A stretch of 46,643 bases of DNA from JAZKDW01 sp040387375 (GCA_040387375.1 JAZKDW010000054.1:1-46643); one strand, 5' to 3'. Counted from the first letter of the stretch, positions 9,113-18,325 are shown. Notes: generated by a model from the sequence alone, not told the origin. Made by a program: numbers and translations.

Positions 9113-10108
9113 TTACTCGAATTTGAGGTCGCCCAGAGAGCCGACGATGCTGCGCCAGCGTGCCACCTCGGTACGTGTCATTTCATTGGCTTCCGCCGAC
9201 GACAAACCTGTCGGGTCGCCGCCGAGGGCGATGAAGCGAGCGGCGAAGTCGGGAGATTTCACGATTTTCACGATTTCAGCGGCGAGCTTGTCAACCACGG
9301 GCCGCGGTGTGGAGGCGGGTGCGAACAAACCCCACCATGGAGAAAACGGCTCCATGCCAACGATGCCTTGCTCCGCAAAGGTGGGTACGTCCGGCAAATT
9401 CTTGGCGCGCTGTGTTCCTGTGACTGCGATCGGGCGGATGCGCCCCGACTTGACGAAGGCCGAAGCGGTGCCCACATCGGCCACGCCGGCGGTGATCTGC
9501 CCGCCCGCCAGATCCTGGAGCTGCGGCGCGACACCCTTGTACGGCGCGTGAATCATCTTGATGCCGAGCTGCTTGTTCATGTATTCGCCCAGCAGGTGCG
9601 CGCTGGAGCCGAGGCCGTAGGATCCATAACTCAGGCCGCCAGGCTTGGCTTTGGCCAGGTCCGCCAGTTCCTTCACATTTTTTGCCGCGACCGCCGAACT
9701 GACATACAGCACCAGCGGCGTGCTGCCGAGATGGGCCACTGTCGTCAGCTCGCGCAGAGGGTCATACGGTACGTTCTTGAGCGTTGCCGGAATCATCACG
9801 ATCGGCGTGCTGGTGGTGAACAGCAGGGTATAACCGTCACCTGCCGCTTTGGCGACCTCGTTGGTGCCGAGCATGAGCGACGCACCCGGTTTGTTCTCGA
9901 CCAGCACCGGTTGTCCGAGCACGGTCGACAGGCGTTCGCCGACAAGGCGGGCGATCACATCGCTCGGGCCGCCCGCCGAAGCGGGCACGACAAAACGAAT
10001 CGGTTTGCCCGGATAGGCCGTTGCCGCATCCTGGGCCTGGGCGGAAACCAGCAGGGACAAGGCGCCAAGTGCGGCGGCAAATTTTGCAATCGGGAAGTGC
10101 AAGCTCAT
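9113..10108 (-). CDS. Tripartite tricarboxylate transporter substrate-binding protein (Bug/TctC family)
   Basis: A 331-residue periplasmic binding protein. The signal peptide ends near SAQAQDAATA. The mature part opens with YPGKPIRFVVPASAGGPSDVIARLV, the Bug hallmark (carboxylate-binding loop), and continues with VLVENKPGAS and APYKGVAP. MSLHFPIAK is chosen as the start because GGAG lies upstream and it gives a normal signal peptide; the frame extends back to 10234 without coding character. A good promoter (10193-10221) precedes it. No TctA/TctB membrane subunits are in the window, so it is an orphan Bug as is common in Burkholderiales. Ligand unknown; probably a carboxylate linked to the pathway or a signal. 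Confidence 0.88.
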   Translation of the reverse strand: MSLHFPIAKFAAALGALSLLVSAQAQDAATAYPGKPIRFVVPASAGGPSDVIARLVGERLSTVLGQPVLVENKPGASLMLGTNEVAKAAGDGYTLLFTTSTPIVMIPATLKNVPYDPLRELTTVAHLGSTPLVLYVSSAVAAKNVKELADLAKAKPGGLSYGSYGLGSSAHLLGEYMNKQLGIKMIHAPYKGVAPQLQDLAGGQITAGVADVGTASAFVKSGRIRPIAVTGTQRAKNLPDVPTFAEQGIVGMEPFSPWWGLFAPASTPRPVVDKLAAEIVKIVKSPDFAARFIALGGDPTGLSSAEANEMTRTEVARWRSIVGSLGDLKFE

Positions 10109-10192
10109 GTCGGCAGGCTCCGGTAAGGGTACGTTGCAAAAGCGACGATAGCGTCGTTGTGCAGCATGCTTCGGAAAGAAGTAGGCAAACAT

Positions 10193-10221
10193 ACGATATT
10201 TCAGTGTGCCCGCCAAGTCAA
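10193..10221 (-). promoter_or_regulatory. Sigma-70 promoter for the Bug gene
   Basis: On the minus strand TTGACT (10216-10221) is separated by exactly 17 bases from TATCGT (10193-10198). The start codon lies 84 bases downstream. A GTATG half-site like the cluster's operator motif overlaps the -10. Confidence 0.5.
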
Positions 10222-10233
10222 GCGTATTTTGCA

Positions 10234-10266
10234 CGTAAAAAAACCGCGCCGTTGATCGCGCGGTTT
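10234..10266 (-). terminator. Rho-independent terminator of the second MarR gene
   Basis: On the minus strand a perfect 9-base stem, AAACCGCGC / GCGCGGTTT, with an 8-base loop is followed by a run of T. It lies 53 bases after the MarR stop and just before the Bug promoter, insulating the two units. Confidence 0.75.
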
Positions 10267-10318
10267 GCGGAAATACGGAAAGGGGAGTGATTTGGCGGGG
10301 CGCTTCAGGCCTTGTGAA

Positions 10319-10852
10319 TTACAACGCGTCCGGGCCGTCGTCTTCGCCCGCCAGGTCTTCGGGATTGATCATGCCGAGCAAATTGCTTTTCATGATCGCG
10401 AGCGTACGGTTGAACGTATCCAGGTCATCGTTGCTGATGCCGGTTGTGATGCCCCGCGTCAGGCCTGCGCCGACGGTTTCAATGGTCGCCAGCACATTCT
10501 GGCCTGCCCGCGTGATCGTCACATGCTTGACACGTCCGTCTTCCGGGGTGCTGGTTCGGGAGATGTAACCCGCCGCTTCAAGGCGGGCAAGCAAGCCGCC
10601 GAGCGTGGCTTTGCCGAGGTCAAGTACCCGCGCGAGTTCGATCTGCGCCATCGGTTCGCCGCGATTGCGGGACAGATGCGCCAGGACCCACCATTGCGAA
10701 CGGGTGATGCCAAGCGGGCGCAACTGCTGGTCGTAGAGCGTGCGCCGCAAGCGCGACACATCGTGGATCAGGAAACCCGATTGCAGCCGGTTGAAGGTGG
10801 TCTTGGCCAACGGCGCCGCCGCGGGAAGCCGTTTTTTGCTGGAAACGCTCAT
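10319..10852 (-). CDS. MarR-family transcriptional regulator, paralogue of 4897-5433
   Basis: A 177-residue winged-helix protein with a basic N-terminus (MSVSSKKRLP), FLIHDVSRLRRTLYDQQLRPLGITRSQWWVL, the helix-turn-helix MAQIELARVLDLGKATLGGLLARLE and a wing ending GRVKH. It is closely similar to the other MarR protein of this window along the whole domain. It stands alone between its own terminator and the oppositely promoted old yellow enzyme gene end. Probable targets are the TGCATAC-type sites of the cluster (inference). Confidence 0.9.
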   Translation of the reverse strand: MSVSSKKRLPAAAPLAKTTFNRLQSGFLIHDVSRLRRTLYDQQLRPLGITRSQWWVLAHLSRNRGEPMAQIELARVLDLGKATLGGLLARLEAAGYISRTSTPEDGRVKHVTITRAGQNVLATIETVGAGLTRGITTGISNDDLDTFNRTLAIMKSNLLGMINPEDLAGEDDGPDAL

Positions 10853-10917
10853 GGGATAGGACGTGGGGAAAGCGGCAATGATAGCCTAATCCGGCTTGCA
10901 CCGGACGGGCGCTGGAT

Positions 10918-12087
10918 TCAGGCCTTCAGCATGGCTTCGACATCGGGACGCCGCGCCAGCCACCAGCCATATTGTTTTGGCCATGCGCTGAACTGCGGAT
11001 CGATGCCGAGAGCACGGGCTGCATGCAGGGGCCAGTTCGGGTTGTACAAGGCCTCGCGCCCGATCGCGATCAGGTCGGCGCTGCCGGCGCGCAGGACCGC
11101 TTCGGCTTGCGCGCCGTGGACGATCAAGCCGACTGCGATGGTGGCGATGTCCGCTTCCCGCCGCACCGCATCGGCGAACGGCACCTGGAATCCCGGGCCG
11201 CGCTTGACCGCGTAGGGCGATGCCGCGGCCATGGTCGCGGAGCCGCCGATGCCGCCGGACGAGCAGTCGATCAGGTCCACGCCCAGTGCCTTGAGCCGCC
11301 GGCTGTATTCGATGCTGTCGCTCAGCTGCCATCCGCCTTCCAGTCCATCGACAGAGGAAATGCGCACCGACATCACGACGTCGTCCGGCAGCGCCCGGCG
11401 CATCGCTTGCGCCACTTCAAGCGGAAAACGCATGCGGCCTTCGAAGTCGCCGCCGTAGGCATCGCTGCGCTGGTTTGCCAACGGCGACAGGAACTGGTGC
11501 AGCAGATAACCGTGCGCGCTATGCAGTTCAATCATGCGGAAACCGGCGCTGGCGGCACGCCGCGCCGCGGCGGCAAAGGCGTCGCATATGTCGTGCAATT
11601 CGTTTTCCGCCAGCGCGCGCGGCGCCGGCCAGCCATCGGACAGCGGCAAGTCCGACGAGGAAACCGTTTGCCAAGCTGTATCGCCGGATGTCTGCCGGTC
11701 GGCCTCGGTCAGCGCGACGTTGCCATGCCATGGCCGCTGCGAGCTTGCCTTGCGTCCGGCATGTCCGAGCTGTATCGCCGGCACCGCGCCGAATGCCTGG
11801 ATGGTCTCGGCCATCGCGCGCAGGCTGCCCAGATGCGCATCGGACCAGGCCCCGGTATCGCCGCAGGTAATGCGGCCGCGCTCTTCCACCGCGCTCGCCT
11901 CGACCATGACCGTGCCGGCGCCGCCCGCCGCCAGTTTCCCCAGATGCACGTGGTGCCAGCGCTGGGCCATGCCGTCGACCGCGGAATACTGGCACATCGG
12001 CGAAATCACGATGCGGTTCGGAAAGTCGACGCCACGCAGGCGCAATGGTGAAAATAGCAGGGAGTCGGCAAGTGGCTGGGATGTCAT
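10918..12087 (-). CDS. NADH:flavin oxidoreductase, old yellow enzyme family (YqjM/XenA type)
   Basis: A 389-residue FMN-dependent ene-reductase that reduces activated C=C bonds of enones with NAD(P)H. Landmarks are FPNRIVISPMCQYSA with Cys32 (the redox-tuning Cys of YqjM-like enzymes), IQLGHAGRKAS, ELHSAHGYLLHQFLSPL (His pair that binds the substrate carbonyl) and NQRSDAYGG. MTSQPLADS is chosen as start because the family begins there; the frame extends to 12159 with an unlikely leader. The gene is divergent from the SDR gene at 12280. In this context it might reduce a cyclic or branched enone or dienoyl-CoA; that is inference. Confidence 0.9.
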   Translation of the reverse strand: MTSQPLADSLLFSPLRLRGVDFPNRIVISPMCQYSAVDGMAQRWHHVHLGKLAAGGAGTVMVEASAVEERGRITCGDTGAWSDAHLGSLRAMAETIQAFGAVPAIQLGHAGRKASSQRPWHGNVALTEADRQTSGDTAWQTVSSSDLPLSDGWPAPRALAENELHDICDAFAAAARRAASAGFRMIELHSAHGYLLHQFLSPLANQRSDAYGGDFEGRMRFPLEVAQAMRRALPDDVVMSVRISSVDGLEGGWQLSDSIEYSRRLKALGVDLIDCSSGGIGGSATMAAASPYAVKRGPGFQVPFADAVRREADIATIAVGLIVHGAQAEAVLRAGSADLIAIGREALYNPNWPLHAARALGIDPQFSAWPKQYGWWLARRPDVEAMLKA

Positions 12088-12215
12088 CGGTCTGGAATGT
12101 GGTGGGTGAAGTATGTCTGGCATTTTATAGTGAAACCGAGGTGTCGTAATGGGTGGCAAATCTGGTGGGGCAGAGCCCGCCCTGCGCGCCCGGCAAAAAA
12201 AATCTCTTCGTACTG

Positions 12216-12244
12216 TTGCATTTAGTTTGCATGCATACTAGTAT
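12216..12244 (+). promoter_or_regulatory. Promoter with operator-like spacer before the first SDR gene
   Basis: TTGCAT (12216-12221), a 17-base spacer and TAGTAT (12239-12244). The spacer reads TTAGTTTGCATGCATAC, nearly the same as TTAGTTTGCTTGCATAC found on the minus strand beside 24390, so the same regulator may bind both. The promoter position excludes the upstream ATG at 12247 as the translation start. Confidence 0.55.
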
Positions 12245-12279
12245 TCATGTTCCTTGAATTGCGATGGCGAGAGAAAAAT

Positions 12280-13200
12280 ATGGAAACGAAACGAATTTTA
12301 GAAGGCAAGACGATCATTGTCACCGGCGGCGGCCGTGGAATCGGCCGCGGCATCGCGCTCGAATGCGCGCGCCAGGGTGCACGGGTGGTGGTCAATGACC
12401 TCGGTGCAGGCGCGGCCGGCGAGGGCGCCGATGCATCGCCGGCGCAAAGCGTTGCCGATGAAATTCGCGCCATGGGCGGCGAGGCGATTGCCGACACCAG
12501 TTCGGTGGCCGAATGGGCCAGCGCGCATCGCATCATCGAAAACGCACTGGACAATTTCGGCGCCATCGATGGTGTGGTCAACAATGCCGGTATTCTCTCC
12601 GATGTGATTTTTCACAAGATGACCGAAGAGCAGTTCGACAAGGTCATGCGGGTCAACCTGTACGGCCCGTTTTTCATGTCGCGCGCTGCCGCGCCGCATT
12701 TCAAGAAACAGGAGTCCGGCGCTTTCGTGCACATGACTTCGACTTCCGGCCTGATCGGCAACCTCGGCCAGGCGAATTATTCCGCCGCCAAGCTGGGACT
12801 GGTCGGCCTGTCGAAGTCGATCGCGCTCGACATGGGACGCTCGAACGTGCGCTCGAACTGCATCGCGCCGTTTGCCTGGACACGCATGGTCGGCACCATC
12901 CAGGCCGACACGCCGGAGCAGCAGCGCCGCGTTGACGGCCTGAAGAAGCTGGTTCCGGAACGTGTGGCGCCGTTTACCGCAGCGCTGTTTTCCGATGCGG
13001 CCAAGGATGTCACCGGCCAGATTTTTGGCGTGCGCAACAATGAAATCATGTTGTTCAGCCAGCCGCGGCCAATTCGCTTTGCCCATACCGCCGAAGGCTG
13101 GACGCCGGAGAGTGTCATCGAACGTGTGTTGCCGATGATGCGGCCATCGTTTTTCCCGCTGGATCGTTCCGGCGATGTATTCACCTGGGATCCGGTCTGA
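12280..13200 (+). CDS. Short-chain dehydrogenase, MFE-2-like 3-hydroxyacyl-CoA dehydrogenase type
   Basis: A 306-residue SDR. The NAD(P) site TGGGRGIG is at 15-22, NNAG at 101-104, and the catalytic set Ser154, Tyr167, Lys171 (YSAAK). VVVNDLG after the second beta strand is a mark of the SDR domain of peroxisomal multifunctional enzyme 2 and its bacterial relatives, which oxidise 3-hydroxyacyl-CoA. The C-terminus is about 50 residues longer than a minimal SDR. The start at METKRI is supported by GAGAGAAAA and by the promoter 35 bases upstream. It is followed after 46 bases by a second, related SDR. Confidence 0.87.
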   Translation: METKRILEGKTIIVTGGGRGIGRGIALECARQGARVVVNDLGAGAAGEGADASPAQSVADEIRAMGGEAIADTSSVAEWASAHRIIENALDNFGAIDGVVNNAGILSDVIFHKMTEEQFDKVMRVNLYGPFFMSRAAAPHFKKQESGAFVHMTSTSGLIGNLGQANYSAAKLGLVGLSKSIALDMGRSNVRSNCIAPFAWTRMVGTIQADTPEQQRRVDGLKKLVPERVAPFTAALFSDAAKDVTGQIFGVRNNEIMLFSQPRPIRFAHTAEGWTPESVIERVLPMMRPSFFPLDRSGDVFTWDPV

Positions 13201-13246
13201 GCGTGGTCCGGGTAAATCGCATTCATTGATGGAACAGGAGAAAAAC

Positions 13247-14155
13247 ATGCAAAAATTATGTGAAGGCAGGGTCGCCATCGTCACCGGCGCCGGCCGCGGT
13301 GTCGGGCGGGATTATGCGCTGATGCTGGCGCGCCATGGCGCCAAGGTAGTGGTCAACGATCTGGGCGCCGATGCCACCGGGCGCGGCATCGATGCCAGTC
13401 CGGCGCAACAGGTCGTCGAAGAAATCCGCGCCGCCGGCGGCGAGGCGATTGTCAACGGCGCCGACGTGTCCGACTGGACGCAAGCGAAAGACATGGTCGA
13501 CCAGGCGATCGAAACCTTCGGTGGCCTCGACGTGCTGGTCAACAATGCCGGCATCCTGCGCGATCGCATGCTGATCAACATGTCCGAGGACGACTGGGAC
13601 TCGGTCATCAAGGTGCATCTGAAGGGCACGTTCGCGCCGAGCCGCCATGCCGCCGCTTACTGGCGCTCGCGCAAGAAAGAGGGCAAGACCAACGATGCGC
13701 GCATCATCAACACCACGTCCGCCTCCGGTCTGTTCGGCATCATCGGCCAGGCCAACTACGGTTCGGCCAAGGCCGGCATCGCCGGATTCACCGTCATCGT
13801 TGCGCGCGAAATGCATTCGGCAGGATATGGCGTGACCGTCAACGCGGTTGCGCCGCGTGCGAACACCCGCCTCACCGAAGGACTGCTGAATTACACCGAA
13901 GAGCAGATACAGCGCCGCAAGCCGTCGTGGATCTCGCCGCTGATCACCTGGCTCGCCAGCCCTGAATCGCGCGACGTTACCGGCCGCGTTTTCGAAGCCT
14001 GGGGTTATGGTTATTCGGTGGCCGAGAACTGGCAGCATGGCCCGATCATGGAGGCGGTCGAGGATCCCCATGCGGTCGGGGCGCAACTGCGCCAGATTCT
14101 CGAACAATCCCGTCAGAACGCCGGCATCGAACGCGACACCTGGATGAACCCCTGA
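13247..14155 (+). CDS. Short-chain dehydrogenase, second MFE-2-like copy
   Basis: A 302-residue SDR with TGAGRGVG (13-20), NNAG (99-102), Ser158, Tyr171 and Lys175 (YGSAK), and the same VVVNDLGADATG stretch as its neighbour. The two are related but not near-identical, so each may oxidise a different hydroxyacyl-CoA or stereoisomer. The start at MQKLCEG is preferred because AGGAG lies just upstream. Its stop is 33 bases before an acyl-CoA dehydrogenase gene, forming a plus-strand operon 12280-16899. Confidence 0.87.
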   Translation: MQKLCEGRVAIVTGAGRGVGRDYALMLARHGAKVVVNDLGADATGRGIDASPAQQVVEEIRAAGGEAIVNGADVSDWTQAKDMVDQAIETFGGLDVLVNNAGILRDRMLINMSEDDWDSVIKVHLKGTFAPSRHAAAYWRSRKKEGKTNDARIINTTSASGLFGIIGQANYGSAKAGIAGFTVIVAREMHSAGYGVTVNAVAPRANTRLTEGLLNYTEEQIQRRKPSWISPLITWLASPESRDVTGRVFEAWGYGYSVAENWQHGPIMEAVEDPHAVGAQLRQILEQSRQNAGIERDTWMNP

Positions 14156-14188
14156 CGTGCTGAACCTCACTTTGCCAGGAACCGAGCG

Positions 14189-15346
14189 ATGATTCCAAGA
14201 ACCCTGTTTGCGCCGGAACACGAGATGTTCCGGGATACGGTTCGGCGTTTTGTCGACACCGAATTGAAGCCTTTCCATGAACAATGGGAAGAGGACGGCA
14301 TCGTGCCGCGGGACGTCTGGCGCAAGGCCGGCGCTGCCGGACTGCTCTGTTGCAATGTGCCGGAGGAGTATGGCGGTCCCGGTTGCGACTTCCTTTTTAA
14401 CGTGATTGTCATCGAAGAACTCGCACGCGGCGGCATCACGGGTCCCGGCTTCAATGTGCATTCCGATATGGTCGCCACGTATCTGGAGCGCTTCGCCAGC
14501 GACGCGCTGAAACGCGCATGGCTGCCGCGCATGGTGAGCGGCGAAGTGATCGGCTCGCTCGGCATTACCGAACCGGGCGCCGGCAGCGATGTGCGTGGCA
14601 TCACTACCAGCGTGCGCCGGGAAGGTGACGAATATGTCATCAACGGGCAAAAGACGTATATCTCGAACGGCCAGTTGAGCGATTTTGTGGTCGTGGTGGC
14701 AAAGAGCGATCCCGGGCAGCCGCGCCATGCAATGAGCCTGGTCCTGGTGGAAACCGACCGCCCAGGTTTTGCACGCGGCCGCAATCTGAAAAAGCTGGGC
14801 CTGCATGCACAGGATACATCGGAACTGTTCTTCGATAACGTACGGGTGCCGGTCTCGAACCTGATTGGCGACGAGCATGATGGGTTCAAATACCTGACCG
14901 CAAATCTGGCGCATGAACGCCTGGTGCAAGCGGTGCGCAGCGCGGCGGTTGCGGAAGTGACGATTGCGCAGACAGTGGAATACACGTCGCAACGCAAGGC
15001 ATTCGGCAAGACTATCGCCGACTTCCAGAATACGCAATTCAAGCTGGCGGAACTACAGGCGGCAACCATCGGCGCCCGGGTTTTTGTCGACCGCTGCATC
15101 GAGTTGCAGCTCCGGCATGAGCTCGATGGCGTCAGCGCGGCGGCAGCCAAGATGCAGCTGTCCGATCTGCATTGCCGTGTAGTCGATGAATGCCTGCAGC
15201 TGCACGGCGGCTGGGGTTACATGTGGGACTTCCCTGTGTGCCGCGCGTACGCCGATGCGCGCATCGTCAAGATCGCCGGCGGCTCGATGGAAATCATGAA
15301 GCAAATCATCGCGCGCGATTTGTTCAGCGATGCCAAATCAACATAA
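14189..15346 (+). CDS. Acyl-CoA dehydrogenase, LCAD-like
   Basis: A 385-residue FAD enzyme. Family marks are VPEEYGGPG (57-65), GITEPGAGSD (125-134), QKTYISNG (154-161), QRKAFGK (268-274) and LHGGWGYM (338-345). The C-terminal motif is KIAGGSMEIMKQIIAR, so the MCAD-type catalytic Glu is missing at YEGT. Glu243 in AHERL occupies the alternative site used by long-chain and isovaleryl-CoA dehydrogenases. It follows the SDR pair and precedes an acyl-CoA ligase gene in the same direction. Confidence 0.92.
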   Translation: MIPRTLFAPEHEMFRDTVRRFVDTELKPFHEQWEEDGIVPRDVWRKAGAAGLLCCNVPEEYGGPGCDFLFNVIVIEELARGGITGPGFNVHSDMVATYLERFASDALKRAWLPRMVSGEVIGSLGITEPGAGSDVRGITTSVRREGDEYVINGQKTYISNGQLSDFVVVVAKSDPGQPRHAMSLVLVETDRPGFARGRNLKKLGLHAQDTSELFFDNVRVPVSNLIGDEHDGFKYLTANLAHERLVQAVRSAAVAEVTIAQTVEYTSQRKAFGKTIADFQNTQFKLAELQAATIGARVFVDRCIELQLRHELDGVSAAAAKMQLSDLHCRVVDECLQLHGGWGYMWDFPVCRAYADARIVKIAGGSMEIMKQIIARDLFSDAKST

Positions 15347-15363
15347 TGTAACGGAGACCGCAC

Positions 15364-16899
15364 ATGCCGCGTTTGCATGACTGGGCACTGGAGCAACCCG
15401 ACAAGGTTGCGTTTCATATTGCCGAAACTGGGGAGGCGATCACTTATCGCGAACTGGATGAACGCGCCGATCGTGTTGCGTCATGGCTGGTGTCGCTTGG
15501 ATTAAAAACCGGCGATACGCTGGCCCTGCTGCTGGAAAATCACGCGCGCACCTTCGAGTTGTGGTGGGGCGCGCGCCGCGCCGGTGTGTATTACGTGCCG
15601 ATCAGCACCCATTTGAAGGCCGGCGAAGTCAGTTACATCGTGCGTGACTGCGGCGCCAGGGTTTTTATCACCAGCCACACGATGCATGAACTCGCCGGTC
15701 AGGTGAAGGACGAACTGGCGGAACACGAAGCCCCGCATCGATTCATGCTGGATGGCACGATCGCGGGATTTTCCGCTTACGAACAAGCGGTGGACAGCGC
15801 GCCCGTGGTTTCGTTGCCGGAGCGTCCGCTGGGGCGCGAATTCATGTACTCCTCCGGCACCACCGGTTTCCCGAAAGGTATACGGCGCGCGCAAGTGCCC
15901 TACGCCCAGCGTTACGCGCTGGCGCCGCTGGAGCTGCAGCTGCGCAGCATTTTCCGGTTTGAACGCGACAGCATTTTTCTGTCGCCGTCGCCGCTCTATC
16001 ATGCAACTGCGCGCTTCAACATCCGCACCATCGAATGCGGCGGCACCTGCGTCATCCTCGGCAAATACGATGCCGAAGCGGCGCTGACCGCCATCGAACG
16101 ATATCGCGTCACACATTCACATTGGGTGCCGACGATGTTCGTGCGCATGCTGGCCTTGCCGCCTGACACCCGGCAGCGTTTTGACGTCTCCAGCATGCAA
16201 TGTGCGATCCATGCGGCCGCGCCGTGTCCGATGCATGTCAAGGACGCGATGATTGATTGGTGGGGGCCGGTGATCGAGGAATATTACGGCGGCTCCGAAA
16301 ATCTTGGCGTTACCTACCTCAACGCCCAGGAATGGCTTGCGCACCGGGGGTCGGTGGGCAAGACAATTTGCGGCGAGCTGCACATCATGGCCGACGACGA
16401 TCCGGAACGCGAGCTTCCGGCAGGGGAGATCGGCATGATTTATTTCGCCGGCGGTGTGCCGTTCCAGTACCACAGCGATGAAGGGAAAACCCGCTCGGTG
16501 TTCAACTCGCGCGGCTGGGGCACCTATGGCGATCTCGGGCACATCGACGCCGACGGTTACCTGTACATGAGCGACCGCCGCACCGACTTGATCATCACCG
16601 GTGGAGTCAATATTTATCCGCGTGAGGTCGAACTGGTGCTGGGCGAACATCCGGCGGTCGCGGAAGCGGCGGTCATCGCGATTCCGAATGAAGCGTTCGG
16701 ACAGGAAGTGAAAGCGGTGGTGGAGCTGAAGGAGCCGGACAATGCCGGGCCGGCGCTGGCTGCGGAGTTGATGCAGTGGTGCGCGGATCGCATGTCACGC
16801 ATGAAGTGTCCGCGCAGTGTGGATTTTGAGGTGGCGCTGCCGCGCAGCGATAACGGCAAGCTGCTCAAGCGGGTGTTGCGCGAACGTTATCAAAAATAA
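15364..16899 (+). CDS. AMP-dependent acyl-CoA ligase
   Basis: A 511-residue ANL-family ligase activating a carboxylic acid to its CoA thioester. The phosphate loop SGTTGFPKG lies at 164-172, the GGSEN motif follows the segment DWWGPVIEEYYGG, the hinge region holds DRRTDLIITGGVNIYPREVE, and the catalytic Lys is near 499 in SDNGKLLKR. The start has CGGAGA upstream and is 17 bases after the dehydrogenase stop. It is related to the ligase at 20228 (shared CAIHAAAPCP-like and MIDWWGPV stretches), pointing to two related acid substrates or intermediates. Confidence 0.9.
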   Translation: MPRLHDWALEQPDKVAFHIAETGEAITYRELDERADRVASWLVSLGLKTGDTLALLLENHARTFELWWGARRAGVYYVPISTHLKAGEVSYIVRDCGARVFITSHTMHELAGQVKDELAEHEAPHRFMLDGTIAGFSAYEQAVDSAPVVSLPERPLGREFMYSSGTTGFPKGIRRAQVPYAQRYALAPLELQLRSIFRFERDSIFLSPSPLYHATARFNIRTIECGGTCVILGKYDAEAALTAIERYRVTHSHWVPTMFVRMLALPPDTRQRFDVSSMQCAIHAAAPCPMHVKDAMIDWWGPVIEEYYGGSENLGVTYLNAQEWLAHRGSVGKTICGELHIMADDDPERELPAGEIGMIYFAGGVPFQYHSDEGKTRSVFNSRGWGTYGDLGHIDADGYLYMSDRRTDLIITGGVNIYPREVELVLGEHPAVAEAAVIAIPNEAFGQEVKAVVELKEPDNAGPALAAELMQWCADRMSRMKCPRSVDFEVALPRSDNGKLLKRVLRERYQK

Positions 16900-16938
16900 A
16901 AAAATCCGAATGGAAAGTCGGCCTGCATGGTCGTCAAC

Positions 16939-18141
16939 TCACCTCGCGATTGCGATCTTCCTCTGCAACAGGTCGTCAATCTCATGCGCCGCGTAGCCAA
17001 ACTGCTGCAAGATGTCGACCGTGTGTTCACCGATCGCCGGCGCCGCACCCAACGTCATCCTGACCGAATCGGGATGACGCGCAGCCGGCATCACACCGAT
17101 GCCGGCCTGCTCCACGGGTGCAAAAAGTCCGGCCTGCACGGTCGCCGGATCGGCCAGGAATTCCGCATAATTATTGACCCTGCCATGCAGCACATCAGCC
17201 TCGGTCAGTCGCGTTTGCCATTGTGCGGTGGAGGCAAGCGCCAGTTGTTCGGCGACGCCGGCATGCAATTCATCCAGCGCCGCCAGGCGCAACGCCGTGG
17301 TGCTGAAACGGCTGTCGCTGATCCAGTCGGTCCGCCCGATGGCCTTGGCGGTGCGCTCGAACATCGCATCGTCAAGCGCACTCAGCATCAGCAAACCGTC
17401 CGCGGTACGGAATATGCCGCTCGGCGCCGTAGGCGGTCCCGCCGCGGCAGGCGCCTGACCGGATGCATTTTGCATGGCCGACTCGAGGATATTGCAGGCC
17501 TGCAGTGCAGCACAGGTTTCCAGCAGCGTCACCTGCAGATGCCGTCCTCCCGTTCCCGGCTTGCCCAGCGCACGCCGATAAAGAGCGGCGGAAATCAGCT
17601 GCGACCCATACATCGCGGCAGCAATATCGGCCAGGTACAAACCGATGCGGCGCGGTGTGCCATCGGCATCGCGGTTCGCTACCATCATGCCGGTCATCGC
17701 CTGCATCACGCCGTCGGTGGCCGGCAGCTTTACGTACGGGCCCTCGGTGCCAAAACCGGAAATCGACAGGTAGATCAGGCCTGGATTGTGCTGCTTCAGC
17801 GTGTCATAACCGAGGCCCAGACGATCGGCGACGCCGGGCCGGAAGTTCTGGATTACGATGTCGACCTGCGCCGCAATGCGCGCCAGCACGGCCCTGCCGT
17901 CCGGTTTGCCGGCATCGATGCACAGGCCGCGCTTGCCGGCGTTATAGGCAATCACCACCGGCGAAAAGCCGTCGCGCGCGCCGCGCGTGCCCCGTGCCCA
18001 ATCACCGGCGGGCGGCTCGACCTTCACCACATCCGCGCCCTGCTGCAGCAGGATCGAGGCGCAATAGGGGCCGGCGATGCCCTGGCTCAGATCCAGGACT
18101 TTCAGCCCCTCCAGCAGGAGACCTTCCACGTTCGTACTCAT
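16939..18141 (-). CDS. Family III CoA-transferase (CaiB/BaiF)
   Basis: A 400-residue protein with LDLSQGIAGPYCASILLQQGADVVKVE at the N-terminus, NFRPGVADRLGLGY (99-112) and Asp172 in LADIAAAMYG, the position of the acyl-enzyme Asp in formyl-CoA transferase relatives. It moves CoA between carboxylates. It converges on the ligase gene 15364 with about 40 bases between the stops. Its start faces the Bug gene at 18326 across a shared region with two TGCATACTAA copies. The ribosome binding site before 18141 is weak. Confidence 0.88.
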   Translation of the reverse strand: MSTNVEGLLLEGLKVLDLSQGIAGPYCASILLQQGADVVKVEPPAGDWARGTRGARDGFSPVVIAYNAGKRGLCIDAGKPDGRAVLARIAAQVDIVIQNFRPGVADRLGLGYDTLKQHNPGLIYLSISGFGTEGPYVKLPATDGVMQAMTGMMVANRDADGTPRRIGLYLADIAAAMYGSQLISAALYRRALGKPGTGGRHLQVTLLETCAALQACNILESAMQNASGQAPAAAGPPTAPSGIFRTADGLLMLSALDDAMFERTAKAIGRTDWISDSRFSTTALRLAALDELHAGVAEQLALASTAQWQTRLTEADVLHGRVNNYAEFLADPATVQAGLFAPVEQAGIGVMPAARHPDSVRMTLGAAPAIGEHTVDILQQFGYAAHEIDDLLQRKIAIAR

Positions 18142-18240
18142 GTTATTGCGCGCCGGGATACTGGGCCCTGAGCAGGGCGGGAATTGCCTTGGCTTGTTCC
18201 ATAGGTAAAAAAACTTTCTTTGTTCGGATGATTGACTGGA

Positions 18241-18281
18241 TGCATACTAACCGAATAAGTTGTGGTATGGTTGCATACTAA
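18241..18281. promoter_or_regulatory. Paired TGCATACTAA sites in a divergent promoter region
   Basis: Two identical 10-base copies of TGCATACTAA lie at 18241-18250 and 18272-18281, starting 31 bases apart, about three helical turns, so a regulator could occupy both on the same DNA face. A TTGACT hexamer at 18232-18237 with an ATAAGT 17 bases on may be the promoter of the downstream Bug gene. Function as an operator is inferred from recurrence across the cluster. Confidence 0.5.
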
Positions 18282-18325
18282 ATCAAGAACGGCTATCTAT
18301 TTTTAACGAACATAAGGAGACAAAA

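Noticed and set aside
9065..10126. 353-codon open frame on the plus strand
   Set aside because: Antisense of the Bug gene; lacks a ribosome site and any recognisable fold motif.
13256..15037. 593-codon open frame on the minus strand
   Set aside because: Runs antisense across the second SDR and the LCAD-like gene, both of which have clear family motifs on the plus strand.
16927..18171. 414-codon open frame on the plus strand
   Set aside because: Antisense of the family III CoA-transferase; no ribosome site or domain.
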